NCBI RefSeq assembly: GCF_002410825.1
Contig: NZ_DHOS01000052.1
Coordinates: 190,424-254,423 of the forward strand
Length of the DNA stretch: 64,000 nt
Direction: 5' to 3'
From: Proteiniphilum sp. UBA5384
GTDB taxonomy: Bacteria; Bacteroidota; Bacteroidia; Bacteroidales; Dysgonomonadaceae
Shown here: positions 15,257 through 24,232 of the stretch, one piece after another
Numbering within the stretch: position 1 is the stretch's first letter
Layout: each line of letters starts with the position of its first letter
Notes under the pieces: model-generated
Database searches by the model: none
What the model was told of the DNA's origin: nothing
What the model saw: the letters and a program-made list of their open reading frames with translations, nothing else
Translations under genes and position numbers: made by a program

Positions 15257-17872
15257 TTATTTGCCTTTGACAATTTTCTTGATTTCGTTCAATTTGTTTA
15301 GTGCCTCGATAGGAGTCAGGTTATTTACATCAAGGTTGATAATCTCATCCCGTACCTGGCTGAGGATCGGGTCATCCAACTGAAAGAAGCTCAATTGATA
15401 TCCTTCTCGTTTCTCCACAAAATCCTGGATAGGTTTCTTGATCATCTCTTTCCGGTTAGATGATTCCATCTGAGAGAGGATAGCATCCGCCCGATTGGTG
15501 ATGCTTTGGGGAATACCGGCCATCTTCGCCACATGAATACCGAAGCTATGCTCACTTCCCCCGGGAACCAATTTACGCAAGAAAATTACTTTGTTATCGA
15601 TTTCCTTTACCGCTACATTATAATTCCTGATACGTTTGAACGATTTCTCCATTTCGTTCAGTTCATGATAATGTGTTGCAAACAATGTTTTGGCGCGAGC
15701 TTTGGGATTTTCGTGGATATATTCTACGATTGCCCATGCAATTGAAATACCATCGTATGTACTTGTGCCGCGTCCTAATTCATCGAAAAGGACAAGGCTG
15801 CGCCCCGATAAGTTATTAAGGATGTTGGCTGCTTCGTTCATCTCTACCATAAACGTGGATTCGCCCAGAGAGATATTGTCAGAGGCACCCACCCTGGTGA
15901 AGATTTTATCGACCAGCCCGATTTTCGCCGAGTCGGCCGGTACGAAGCTTCCAATCTGTGCCATCAGGGTGATAAGCGCGATTTGTCGGAGGAGGGCCGA
16001 TTTACCTGCCATATTGGGACCGGTGATGATGATGATTTGTTGGGTGTCACTGTCCAGATAAATATCGTTGGCAATAAACGGTTCGCCGGGAGGAAGTTGT
16101 TTTTCAATTACCGGATGCCGCCCGTTTTTTATGTCGATCACTTCGGAATCATTGATTTCCGGTCGGATATATTTATTTTCCCGTGCTACGTTAGCGAAAG
16201 AGAGAAGGCAATCTATCCGTGCAATGATATTGGCATTGGTCTGGATGGCAGGGATGAATTCAAGAAGATTCTCCACCAGGGAATTGTAAATGCTGGTTTC
16301 CAGTGCAATTATTTTCTCTTCCGCCCCTAATATTTTCTCTTCGTACTCCTTTAATTCGGCAGTGATATATCTTTCGGCACTGACTAATGTCTGCTTGCGT
16401 ATCCAGTCTGCCGGTACCTTGTCCTTATGGGCATTGCGTACCTCTATATAATAACCGAACACATTATTAAATGCTACTTTAAGGGAGGGGATACCGGTTC
16501 TTTCACTTTCGCGTTGCTGGATTTGCATCAGGTAATCCTTCCCTGAGTAAGCAATCTGTCGCAAGTTGTCCAATTCTTCATTCACCCCTTTCCTGATATA
16601 TCCACCTTTATTTTGTAGGGCAGGAGGATCGGCTATGATCTCTTTCCCGATACGATTGCGAATGGCGAGGCATGGATCGAGTTGTTTGCCCATCTCGGCA
16701 ATACTTGGATTGTCGCATAGGAGAAAAGCGTCTCTGATTGGTTCAACAGCAGTGAGTGCGATTTTGAGTTGGGCTACTTCCCGGGGGGTGATCCTTCCTG
16801 TGGCTGCCTTGGAAATGATTCGTTCCAGGTCGCCTATAAGGGAAAGCTGTTGTTCGAGCAACGTTTTCAATTCGGGCTCCCTGAAGAAATGTTCCACCAC
16901 GTTGAGTCGTGCTTCTATCGGTTGCGCCTCTCTCAGTGGAAAAACCGTCCATCGGCGCAACAGACGAGAACCCATTGGGGAGATGGTTTTGTCGAGTACA
17001 TTGAGCAGACTTTTTCCTCCTTCGTTAAGAGGGTTAATCAGTTCCAAGTTGCGGATAGTAAATCTGTCGAGACGTACATAACGCTCTTCCTCGATCCGTA
17101 ATAGTGAAGTTATATGAGCAATATGTTTATGCTGGGTGATATCCAGGTAATGGAGTATAGCTCCTGAGGCGATAATACCCCGTGTAAGCTGGTCTACGCC
17201 GAATCCTTTCAGGTTTTTTGTCTGAAAATGGGAGAGGAGCCTGTCGCGGGCACTGGTTTCAGTGAAAATCCAGTCGTCGAGTTCAAAAATAAACCATTGA
17301 GAACCGAATATCTCTTCAAATTTTTTTTTGTTGCCCCGCTCAATGAGTATTTCTTTGGGTGAGAAGTTGGAGAGAAGTTTGTCTATATCGTCACTTATCC
17401 CTTCAGCCGTAAGAAATTCACCGGTTGAGATGTCGAGAAAGGAAATGCCGAACAAGTTGCCTTTTTCAATATACATCGCACAGAGGAAGTTGTTTTCTTT
17501 ATGGTTCAGTATGTTGTCATTGATAGATACGCCGGGAGTAACTAGTTCAGTAATGCCGCGTTTTACCAGTTTCTTGGTCGTCTTGGGGTCTTCCAGTTGA
17601 TCGCATATAGCTACACGTTTGCCTGCACGGACCAGTTTCGGCAGGTAAGTATCCAGCGCATGGTGTGGAAACCCGGCGAGCTCCACAAATTGCGCCGAGC
17701 CGTTAGCTCTTCGCGTGAGTGTAATTCCCAGTATTTCAGCCGCCACGATGGCGTCATCCGAAAAGGTCTCATAAAAATCACCTACACGAAACAATAAAAT
17801 AGCATCGGGATGTTTTGCCTTTATCTCGATATACTGCTTCATCATTGGTGTTTCTGCTATCTTTTTTCCCAC
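15257..17872 (-). CDS. mutS: DNA mismatch repair ATPase MutS
   Basis: The 871-residue protein recognises mismatches and recruits MutL. The N-terminal mismatch-reading loop is GDFYETF (about residue 31), where the Phe-X-Glu wedge contacts DNA. The central lever and clamp region follows. The C-terminal ABC ATPase holds the Walker A GPNMAGKS (about 613) and the DELGRGTSTYDG Walker B/signature block (about 696). Length matches bacterial MutS (about 850-880). tdk follows on the same strand. A promoter candidate lies at 17972-18002, giving a leader of about 95 bases that contains an AT-rich dispersed repeat. Confidence 0.97.
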   Translation of the reverse strand: MGKKIAETPMMKQYIEIKAKHPDAILLFRVGDFYETFSDDAIVAAEILGITLTRRANGSAQFVELAGFPHHALDTYLPKLVRAGKRVAICDQLEDPKTTKKLVKRGITELVTPGVSINDNILNHKENNFLCAMYIEKGNLFGISFLDISTGEFLTAEGISDDIDKLLSNFSPKEILIERGNKKKFEEIFGSQWFIFELDDWIFTETSARDRLLSHFQTKNLKGFGVDQLTRGIIASGAILHYLDITQHKHIAHITSLLRIEEERYVRLDRFTIRNLELINPLNEGGKSLLNVLDKTISPMGSRLLRRWTVFPLREAQPIEARLNVVEHFFREPELKTLLEQQLSLIGDLERIISKAATGRITPREVAQLKIALTAVEPIRDAFLLCDNPSIAEMGKQLDPCLAIRNRIGKEIIADPPALQNKGGYIRKGVNEELDNLRQIAYSGKDYLMQIQQRESERTGIPSLKVAFNNVFGYYIEVRNAHKDKVPADWIRKQTLVSAERYITAELKEYEEKILGAEEKIIALETSIYNSLVENLLEFIPAIQTNANIIARIDCLLSFANVARENKYIRPEINDSEVIDIKNGRHPVIEKQLPPGEPFIANDIYLDSDTQQIIIITGPNMAGKSALLRQIALITLMAQIGSFVPADSAKIGLVDKIFTRVGASDNISLGESTFMVEMNEAANILNNLSGRSLVLFDELGRGTSTYDGISIAWAIVEYIHENPKARAKTLFATHYHELNEMEKSFKRIRNYNVAVKEIDNKVIFLRKLVPGGSEHSFGIHVAKMAGIPQSITNRADAILSQMESSNRKEMIKKPIQDFVEKREGYQLSFFQLDDPILSQVRDEIINLDVNNLTPIEALNKLNEIKKIVKGK

Positions 17873-17885
17873 GAATTTTTATTTA

Positions 17886-17908
17886 CAATTACTAATGACT
17901 AATTACCA
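17886..17908 (+). repeat. AT-rich dispersed repeat, copy in the mutS leader
   Basis: CAATTACTAATGACTAATTACCA closely matches the reverse complement of 41139-41160 and resembles 43566-43584. All copies are intergenic. Confidence 0.5.
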
Positions 17909-17971
17909 ACCACAATGATTAATTATCACTGGAGATTAAATCTTTGAATGTTGAATTTGAAATTTCAAAAG

Positions 17972-18002
17972 CGAAATTACAAAAAAAGCATGACTATCGA
18001 AA
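17972..18002 (-). promoter_or_regulatory. Candidate promoter of mutS
   Basis: On the minus strand TAATTTCG (17972-17979) lies 19 bases from TTTC (17999-18002), each one base off the TAnnTTTG / TTTG consensus. Confidence 0.4.
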
Positions 18003-18017
18003 AATTAAATTGATTTG

Positions 18018-18704
18018 TTAGCGCAGTAGTTCTTTCAATTCTTTCACTCCTTCAGAAGCTCCTTTCCTGATATGGTGAATATTATAGCGGTTGGTATGTA
18101 CGTCCTTCGGGTCGATTAAATATACCGGCACATTTTTTCTTATGTCATTGAGTAGTCCGGCGGCCGGGTATACATTCATGGAAGTGCCGATGATAACAAA
18201 TATATCTGCCTGCGCGCAGATTCTTTCGGCTTCATAAATCATAGGTACCGCTTCGCCAAACCACACGATATGGGGGCGTAATTGGAATCCCTTTTCACAG
18301 GTATCGCCCGGATGTATATCGATATGCGCCGGGTCGATATCATACACAAGTGAATCATCCCCTGTGGAACGCACTTTCATCAGTTCGCCGTGAAGGTGGA
18401 GCACATTTGTGCTGCCGGCCTGTTCATGCAGGTTATCAATGTTTTGGGTGATAATGTGCACATCGAAATCTTTTTCCATTGCAGCCAGTCCATAATGTCC
18501 TGCGTTGGGTTTGGCATTCATTAATTCCCTCCGGCGCATATTGTAGAAATTCAATACTAATTCAGGATTTGCTGTAAACCCTTCGGGTGTAGCCACCTGT
18601 TCCACCGGATATTGTTCCCATAATCCTCCCGAATCGCGAAAAGTAGCAATTCCGCTCTCGGCACTCATTCCTGCTCCAGTCAACACTGCCAATTTCTTTC
18701 TCAT
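18018..18704 (-). CDS. cobB: Sir2-family NAD-dependent protein deacylase
   Basis: Sirtuins remove acetyl or other acyl groups from lysines using NAD. Visible motifs are GAGMSAESGIATFRD near the N-terminus (NAD binding), TQNIDNLH, LHLHGEL with the catalytic His, and VIGTSMNVYPAAGL near the end. The frame opens at 18752, but a promoter lies at 18723-18753, so the start must be one of the in-frame ATGs at 18710 or 18704. The latter gives MRKKLAVLTGAG and has AAAGAG about 7 bases upstream. The zinc-ribbon Cys-X2-Cys pairs of E. coli CobB are absent: only one Cys (in DTCEKG) lies in that region. The substrate is unknown. Confidence 0.9.
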   Translation of the reverse strand: MRKKLAVLTGAGMSAESGIATFRDSGGLWEQYPVEQVATPEGFTANPELVLNFYNMRRRELMNAKPNAGHYGLAAMEKDFDVHIITQNIDNLHEQAGSTNVLHLHGELMKVRSTGDDSLVYDIDPAHIDIHPGDTCEKGFQLRPHIVWFGEAVPMIYEAERICAQADIFVIIGTSMNVYPAAGLLNDIRKNVPVYLIDPKDVHTNRYNIHHIRKGASEGVKELKELLR

Positions 18705-18722
18705 ATGCATCTCTTTTTCTTT

Positions 18723-18753
18723 CAAATATAGCTTTTTTCTACTTAAAATCAAC
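18723..18753 (-). promoter_or_regulatory. Promoter of the Sir2 gene
   Basis: Minus-strand TATATTTG (18723-18730) lies 19 bases from GTTG (18750-18753). Its position inside the longer open frame settles the start of the Sir2 gene. Confidence 0.6.
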
Positions 18754-18773
18754 GTTATTTCATATTAAAATCG

Positions 18774-18781
18774 TATTTTTG
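18774..18781 (+). promoter_or_regulatory. -7 element of the FKBP gene pair
   Basis: TATTTTTG matches the -7 consensus and ends 29 bases before the ATG at 18811. The -33 element is not clear. It is divergent from the Sir2 promoter. Confidence 0.55.
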
Positions 18782-18810
18782 CGAATTAAAATCAAAAAGA
18801 AAAAAGTTAG

Positions 18811-19395
18811 ATGGACAAACTAAGTTACGCGTTGGGAATGAGTATGGCTTCAAATCTTATGAATTCGGGATTGGACCAGATAGATGTAGAATCGTTTGTG
18901 AAAGCCTTTACTGAGATCATGAACAATACCGCTCCTTCGATAAGCCCCCAGGAGGCAAATCAGATTATTCAGAGTTATTTCAGCCAGATGCAGGATAAGA
19001 TGCTGGAGAATAATCTGAAAAAAGGTATGGCATTTCTGGAAGAGAACCGTAAAAAAGAAGGGGTTGTTACGCTTCCCAGCGGATTACAATATGAGGTACT
19101 CCAAGAAGGGAACGGAGCCAGACCGAAAGCTACGGACAAGGTGCGATGCCACTATCATGGCACATTATTGAATGGTCAGGTCTTCGACAGTTCAGTGCAG
19201 AGGGGCCAGCCGGCCGTTTTTGGTGTGAGTCAGGTGATCAAGGGGTGGGTAGAGGCGCTTCAATTGATGTCGGTCGGCTCCAAATGGAAATTATATATAC
19301 CTTCAGAGCTCGCTTATGGTGAACAGGGAGCGGGAAATTCCATAGAGCCCAACTCTACACTTATCTTTGATGTAGAACTGCTGGGGATAGAGTAA
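18811..19395 (+). CDS. fklB: FKBP-type peptidyl-prolyl isomerase, cytoplasmic
   Basis: The 194-residue product has an N-terminal helical dimerisation domain (about 1-85; FKBP_N, opening LSYALGMSMASNLM) and a C-terminal FKBP domain (about 95-194) with VRCHYHGTLLNGQVFDSS and the closing IEPNSTLIFDVELLGIE. This is the FklB/FkpA architecture. No signal peptide is present, so it probably acts in the cytoplasm, unlike its neighbour. It lies 41 bases upstream of a second FKBP gene whose catalytic domain is very similar, which suggests local duplication. Confidence 0.9.
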   Translation: MDKLSYALGMSMASNLMNSGLDQIDVESFVKAFTEIMNNTAPSISPQEANQIIQSYFSQMQDKMLENNLKKGMAFLEENRKKEGVVTLPSGLQYEVLQEGNGARPKATDKVRCHYHGTLLNGQVFDSSVQRGQPAVFGVSQVIKGWVEALQLMSVGSKWKLYIPSELAYGEQGAGNSIEPNSTLIFDVELLGIE

Positions 19396-19436
19396 TTAAG
19401 ATGAGATCTAAACAAATAAATTTAACATAGAGAAAA

Positions 19437-20450
19437 ATGAAAAAAACAATTTTAGGCACATTTTGTGTAATGACTGTTTTGTCGGTCTTGATGGCATCCT
19501 GTGGTGGGGCGTCTACTCCAAAGACATCCCTGAAGAATTCAGTAGACAGTGTTTCTTATGCTTATGGTGTGAGTATGGCTGAACAGGGATTGGTCCAATT
19601 CCTTGAGCAGACCGGCGTGCTGCAAAGTACCTCCAATATTGAGTATGATTATCAGATGAAGATTGCTGCTGCCGATTCTACTCAGAAAGAAGTATTGCAA
19701 AAAGAGATGACTGCAAAACTCGATTCAATGAAAAAAGTAAATGGTCCACGTCTCAATGAATTTCTCAAAGGGGTAAAGGAGGCAATGAATCTGGACGAAA
19801 AGTCGCCGTATGCTTATGGTTTGAGTATTGGTGTGCAATTTTCTCAACAGATGCTTCCTCAATTCAATTCGATGCTTTTCGGAACCGATTCAACACAAAA
19901 AATAAGTAATGATCAGGTATTAGCCGGTTTGATTTCGACGCTGAAAAATCAGCAGTTGGCTATCAGTACAACGGATGCTAATGCGTTGGTTCAGAAAAAA
20001 ATTGAAGAAGCCCAAGAGGCCGAACAAGTACGTCAGGAAGAAAACCTCAAAGTGCAGTATGCTGATAGTATTGCTGCCGGAGAAGCTTATATGGCTGAGA
20101 ATGCCAAGAGGGAGGGTGTTGTGACGCTTCCCAGCGGCTTACAGTACGAAATCCTGCGTGAAGGCACCGGTGCTGTTCCTGCTGATACCGATCGGGTAAA
20201 AGTGCATTATCATGGCACACTGATTAATGGTACGGTCTTCGATAGTAGTGTAAACAGGGGTGAACCTGCTACATTTGGTGTGACTCAGGTAATTGCCGGG
20301 TGGACGGAAGCTCTTAAACTGATGCCTGTGGGCTCTAAATGGAGATTATATGTTCCCTACAATCTGGCTTATGGTGCTCAGGATCGAGGTACTATCAAAC
20401 CCTTCTCAAATCTTATCTTCGATGTAGAGTTACTGGGAATAGAAAAATAA
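19437..20450 (+). CDS. FKBP-type peptidyl-prolyl isomerase lipoprotein
   Basis: The 337-residue product begins with a lipoprotein signal (hydrophobic core, lipobox LMASC, Cys22), so it should be anchored in the envelope facing the periplasm. It has two copies of the SYAYG/YAYGLSIG FKBP_N-type helical motif (about 38-48 and 122-130), which gives a longer N-terminal arm than in the preceding gene. A C-terminal FKBP domain follows with VKVHYHGTLINGTVFDSS and LIFDVELLGIE. It probably isomerises proline bonds in secreted proteins, alongside PpiD at 3.2 kb. It forms a two-gene unit with fklB, closed by the terminator at 20474-20502. Confidence 0.88.
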   Translation: MKKTILGTFCVMTVLSVLMASCGGASTPKTSLKNSVDSVSYAYGVSMAEQGLVQFLEQTGVLQSTSNIEYDYQMKIAAADSTQKEVLQKEMTAKLDSMKKVNGPRLNEFLKGVKEAMNLDEKSPYAYGLSIGVQFSQQMLPQFNSMLFGTDSTQKISNDQVLAGLISTLKNQQLAISTTDANALVQKKIEEAQEAEQVRQEENLKVQYADSIAAGEAYMAENAKREGVVTLPSGLQYEILREGTGAVPADTDRVKVHYHGTLINGTVFDSSVNRGEPATFGVTQVIAGWTEALKLMPVGSKWRLYVPYNLAYGAQDRGTIKPFSNLIFDVELLGIEK

Positions 20451-20473
20451 ATTCTTTTATTATAGTACAATTG

Positions 20474-20502
20474 AGGTGGCCATTTTTTGGTCACCTTTTT
20501 TT
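20474..20502 (+). terminator. Intrinsic terminator after the FKBP pair
   Basis: The stem AGGTGGCC / GGTCACCT (8 bp, one G-T pair) with loop ATTTTTT is followed by a run of T residues. Confidence 0.88.
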
Positions 20503-20590
20503 ATGTTTTCTTGGAAGATTGATTATTTTGTCTTTTTTATATTGATAAACTTGATAAATGATAAAAAATAAAGATTTTCTCTATTTTTTC

Positions 20591-20621
20591 TTGCATAATG
20601 TTTTCTGAAGGCGTATATTTG
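20591..20621 (+). promoter_or_regulatory. Distal susC promoter candidate P1
   Basis: TATATTTG (20614-20621) is preceded about 20 bases upstream by TTGC (20591-20594). Transcription from here would give a leader of about 370 bases before susC. The gap from 20451 to 20996 holds no gene that I can support. Confidence 0.5.
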
Positions 20622-20647
20622 CACCATTATAGATTGTAAGGTTATTC

Positions 20648-20680
20648 CGCTTATAATTGTTAAATTATAAGGCGTTTTGT
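20648..20680 (+). promoter_or_regulatory. Leader hairpin upstream of susC, possible attenuator
   Basis: CGCTTATAATT pairs with AATTATAAGGCG (one bulged G), loop GTTA, followed by TTTTGT. It lies about 25 bases after the predicted P1 start, so it could terminate a short leader RNA or shape the mRNA 5' end. Confidence 0.4.
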
Positions 20681-20798
20681 ATTGTTGGATTTCCAGAGTA
20701 ATCTTAATGAAATGTATTTAGAATGGAGGTTTCAATTTCAGTATGACATTTTTTTTAAAAAAAAAGTGCAAAAAACTATATAATTGAAATAAATGGTT

Positions 20799-20806
20799 TA
20801 TATTTG
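20799..20806 (+). promoter_or_regulatory. Proximal susC promoter candidate P2, -7 element
   Basis: TATATTTG followed by CGAAAC is a good -7 match. No clear -33 TTTG is present, as would be expected for a factor-dependent promoter. It implies a leader of about 185 bases. Confidence 0.5.
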
Positions 20807-20996
20807 CGAAACATATGGATAGTCATAATACTGTTAATTTATGTATGATGTAGAGTTGTAAAAATCGTAAGGAAGAAAGGGCTATTTTATGTATTTATAT
20901 TGATAATCAATCTTTTATTATTAGTTAAAACCCCTTTCAGACTATCGGCATATAAGATATATTATAAATATAGTGTTTAATTTAAAAGTAGAGTTT

Positions 20997-23900
20997 ATGA
21001 AAAGAAAGCTAACTATGTTTTTAGCCCTATTTTTTATTGGGATAGGGCTTGCTGTAGCTCAAACCCAGGTGCGTGGTACCGTGGTGGATGAAACGGGCGA
21101 ACCGGTGATTGGGGCTACCATCCAAATCAAAGGTACATCGCAGGGAACCGTTTCTGACGGGGATGGTAATTTCAACCTGTCTGCTCCTGCCAACGGCATC
21201 CTCGTAGTTTCCTATGTAGGATATCAAACACAGGAAGTGCAGGTAAAGGAAAATGTAAGGGTTGTTTTAAGAGATGATACCGAGATCCTTGATGAAATTG
21301 TTGTGACGGCAATGGGTATCAGGCGCGAACGTAAGGCATTAGGTTATGCTGCCCAGGATTTGAAATCTGACCAACTGAGTAAAGCCGGGACAACTTCTTT
21401 GGCGAATGCCATACAAGGAAAACTTACCGGTGTGGATGTGCGTCAATCCTCCGGTGCACCGGGAGCTTCTGCGCAAATTGTAATTCGCGGTGCCCGTTCT
21501 TTCGATGGTAACAACCAACCTTTATATGTGGTTGATGGTATGCCCATCAATACAAAAGCTGATTTCGATACCGAGCAATCAGTAACTGGTGCGAATTATG
21601 CGGACCGTAGTATTGATATTAATCCGGAAGACATTGAAACGATTAACGTACTGAAAGGGCAGGCAGCCTCTGCGCTTTATGGTATCCGGGCATCCAATGG
21701 TGTAATTGTGATTACTACCAAACGAGGATCGGGAAATATGCGTAAGCCACAGGTTACTGTCTCCACGAACTTGAGCGCCCAGAGAGTTTCTCGTAAGTTC
21801 GAACGGCAAACCGTGTATGCACAGGGGAATGCTATTTCGGCTTATACCCCATCTGCATCCATGTCTTGGGGGCCTAAAATATCAGACTTACCTAATGATT
21901 GGCAATATGGAGGTAATGCTGAGCCGGGGTATAGATTAAAAGATTCAAACAAACCGGATGAGGAAAGTAATAGGTTATATAATTCTGCCTATTTATATGG
22001 TAAACATGAAGGTCATTATTATAACACTTCGCGTGCTAAAGCTGGTCTGGATGGCTGGACTACCCCTCAGACTTATGATAATGTGGGTGATTTTTTGGGT
22101 ACCGGGTTCACTGAAAATACAAATGTAAATATATCTCAAAGTATCAATGGGATTAATTATTCTTTTGGTATCAATAATTCTTATCAGGAAGGTATAATCC
22201 CATCCACAGGGATGAACCGTTGGGGCGCACGTGGTTTGGTGGATTGGAAAATCGATCCCCAATGGACTACAGGATTCTCTATGAATTATTCTTCCAGCAA
22301 GATCACCGGAGCACCGGGAGCGAATGACGGTATTATGAATGTGATTTACTCCGCTCCGGCCGAGTATGACTTGAAAGGGATTCCTACCCATGTTCCGGGG
22401 GATATTACCGATCAGGTATTATTTCGTTCTACATCTTTTGTAAATCCATATTGGTGGGCCGAGCATAATGAATATTCACAACATACCAATCGTGCATTCG
22501 GGAATGCGTATGTAGAATTTCAGCCCAATTTGAATTGGGACAATTTTGCGTTGAGTTTTCGCGAACAGGCCGGTTTGGATATCTGGACTTCTGACTATTC
22601 CGATGTAAGGGAGATGGGAACCACAAATTCATTAGGAGGAGGAGATATCGAAAATTACGGAAGACAGTACAATGTATTTAACAACTTGCTTACTGCCAAT
22701 CTCGACGGGAAATTTGGTGAAAATGAAGAGTGGGGATTAAACGTTGTAGTTGGGAATGAAATTAATCATGAAGGAAGGCGTGTTTGGGATTATTACGGGA
22801 GTAATTTCAATTTTCCCGGTTTTAAAAATATAGGAAATGCAACTTCTTATACTTCCAGTGAATACACTCGTCAGGAACGTACTGTGGGATTCTTTGGAAG
22901 TGCTTCCTTGTCGTGGAATAATCAGTTATATCTGACTGTAACGGGGCGTAATGACTATGTATCTACCATGCCGCGAGGTAGCCGTAGCTTTTTCTATCCA
23001 TCGGTATCGCTGGCATGGGATTTTACCCAGCTACCTGCATTGCAGAACAATAGTGTGCTGAATTATGGTAAGTTGCGTACATCTTTCGCACAGGTCGGGC
23101 AGGCTGGAAATTATTATAATAACTATTATTATACTCCAGCTTATGGTAGTGGTTTCTATGGTTATTATCCGGTTACTTATCCCCTCTCGAGTGGGGTTTC
23201 CACTTTTACACCTTTCTATAGAGTATATGATGAAAGTCTGAAACCACAAAATACGACAAACTATGAGTTGGGTACCGATCTGCATTTTTTTGATAGTCGT
23301 ATCAAATTGGAGTATACCTACAGTTATCAGGATGTAACAGATCAAATTTTTTCTGTTCCTGTGGATGGTGCTACTGGCTATCAGGAAATGTTGACGAATG
23401 CCGGTGAAATGAAAACTCGTGCGCATGAGCTTTCTCTCAATGTGGCTATTTTGAGAGCAAGAGATTATGATTTGAATTTGGGGATCAATTTTACCAAAAT
23501 TAAGAACGAAGTGGTTGAATTGGCACCGGGTGTTGAGTCCATTTTCTTGGGAGGTTTTGTAGAACCCCAGATACGCGCACAGGCCGGGCTCACTTATCCG
23601 AATATTTACGGAAATGGCTTTAAACGTGATGAAGCCGGCAATATGCTTTTGTTGAAAGGTTTACCTCAGGCAACCGGTGATAGCCAGAACTTAGGTGCAG
23701 CCTCGCCTGATTTCATCACCGGCTTTACCTTCGGTGGTCGTTTCAAACGACTTTCTTTGTCCACTACTTGGAGTTGGCAAAAAGGTGGGAAAATGTACCA
23801 TGGTACGAATATGACTATGAATTACTTTGGTGTTACCAAAGAATCACTGCCATATCACGAAGGAACGATGGTTGCGGAAGGAATTGATGAAACGACCGGA

Positions 23901-24206
23901 AAGCCCAATAACGTTGAAGTGAGTAAACAGGCATATTATATGGCATATTATGATGTTACCGAATCCGGTATTTATGATACCAGTTTTCTCAAGTTGCGTG
24001 ATTTGACGCTCACTTATCAGTTGCCCAAAATAGGGACCTTTGATATCTCAGTACATGGTTTTGCCCGGAACATTCTTCTTTGGACCAAGTTGCCGAATTT
24101 TGATCCGGAATCTTCGCAAGGAAATAACAACATGAGCGGCTATTTCGAGCGTTTCTCTATTCCGAATACTTCCAGTTATGGTGGTGGACTTACTTTTACA
24201 TTCTAA
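20997..24206 (+). CDS. SusC/RagA-family TonB-dependent outer-membrane transporter
   Basis: The large outer-membrane protein imports oligosaccharides or peptides together with its SusD partner, energised by TonB. A signal peptide ends in VAQ (about residue 21). A carboxypeptidase-regulatory-like domain follows (GTVVDETGEPVIGATI...), then the TonB-box-like DEIVVTAMG, the plug domain (IQGKLTGVDV, VDGMPI) and a long barrel ending in LTFTF. I start at the ATG at 20997 because MKRKLTMFLALFF is a normal signal peptide; the open frame from 20973 adds eight residues. Length is about 1069 residues. susD follows after 26 bases. No glycosidase, peptidase or dedicated regulator flanks the pair, so the substrate cannot be read from context. 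Confidence 0.93.
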   Translation: MKRKLTMFLALFFIGIGLAVAQTQVRGTVVDETGEPVIGATIQIKGTSQGTVSDGDGNFNLSAPANGILVVSYVGYQTQEVQVKENVRVVLRDDTEILDEIVVTAMGIRRERKALGYAAQDLKSDQLSKAGTTSLANAIQGKLTGVDVRQSSGAPGASAQIVIRGARSFDGNNQPLYVVDGMPINTKADFDTEQSVTGANYADRSIDINPEDIETINVLKGQAASALYGIRASNGVIVITTKRGSGNMRKPQVTVSTNLSAQRVSRKFERQTVYAQGNAISAYTPSASMSWGPKISDLPNDWQYGGNAEPGYRLKDSNKPDEESNRLYNSAYLYGKHEGHYYNTSRAKAGLDGWTTPQTYDNVGDFLGTGFTENTNVNISQSINGINYSFGINNSYQEGIIPSTGMNRWGARGLVDWKIDPQWTTGFSMNYSSSKITGAPGANDGIMNVIYSAPAEYDLKGIPTHVPGDITDQVLFRSTSFVNPYWWAEHNEYSQHTNRAFGNAYVEFQPNLNWDNFALSFREQAGLDIWTSDYSDVREMGTTNSLGGGDIENYGRQYNVFNNLLTANLDGKFGENEEWGLNVVVGNEINHEGRRVWDYYGSNFNFPGFKNIGNATSYTSSEYTRQERTVGFFGSASLSWNNQLYLTVTGRNDYVSTMPRGSRSFFYPSVSLAWDFTQLPALQNNSVLNYGKLRTSFAQVGQAGNYYNNYYYTPAYGSGFYGYYPVTYPLSSGVSTFTPFYRVYDESLKPQNTTNYELGTDLHFFDSRIKLEYTYSYQDVTDQIFSVPVDGATGYQEMLTNAGEMKTRAHELSLNVAILRARDYDLNLGINFTKIKNEVVELAPGVESIFLGGFVEPQIRAQAGLTYPNIYGNGFKRDEAGNMLLLKGLPQATGDSQNLGAASPDFITGFTFGGRFKRLSLSTTWSWQKGGKMYHGTNMTMNYFGVTKESLPYHEGTMVAEGIDETTGKPNNVEVSKQAYYMAYYDVTESGIYDTSFLKLRDLTLTYQLPKIGTFDISVHGFARNILLWTKLPNFDPESSQGNNNMSGYFERFSIPNTSSYGGGLTFTF

Positions 24207-24232
24207 ATAATTCAATAAAAAAGATTTTAATT

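Noticed and set aside
14593..15273. 226-residue version of thymidine kinase
   Set aside because: The extra 27 residues overlap mutS and do not resemble kinase N-termini; the ATG at 15192 gives the normal length.
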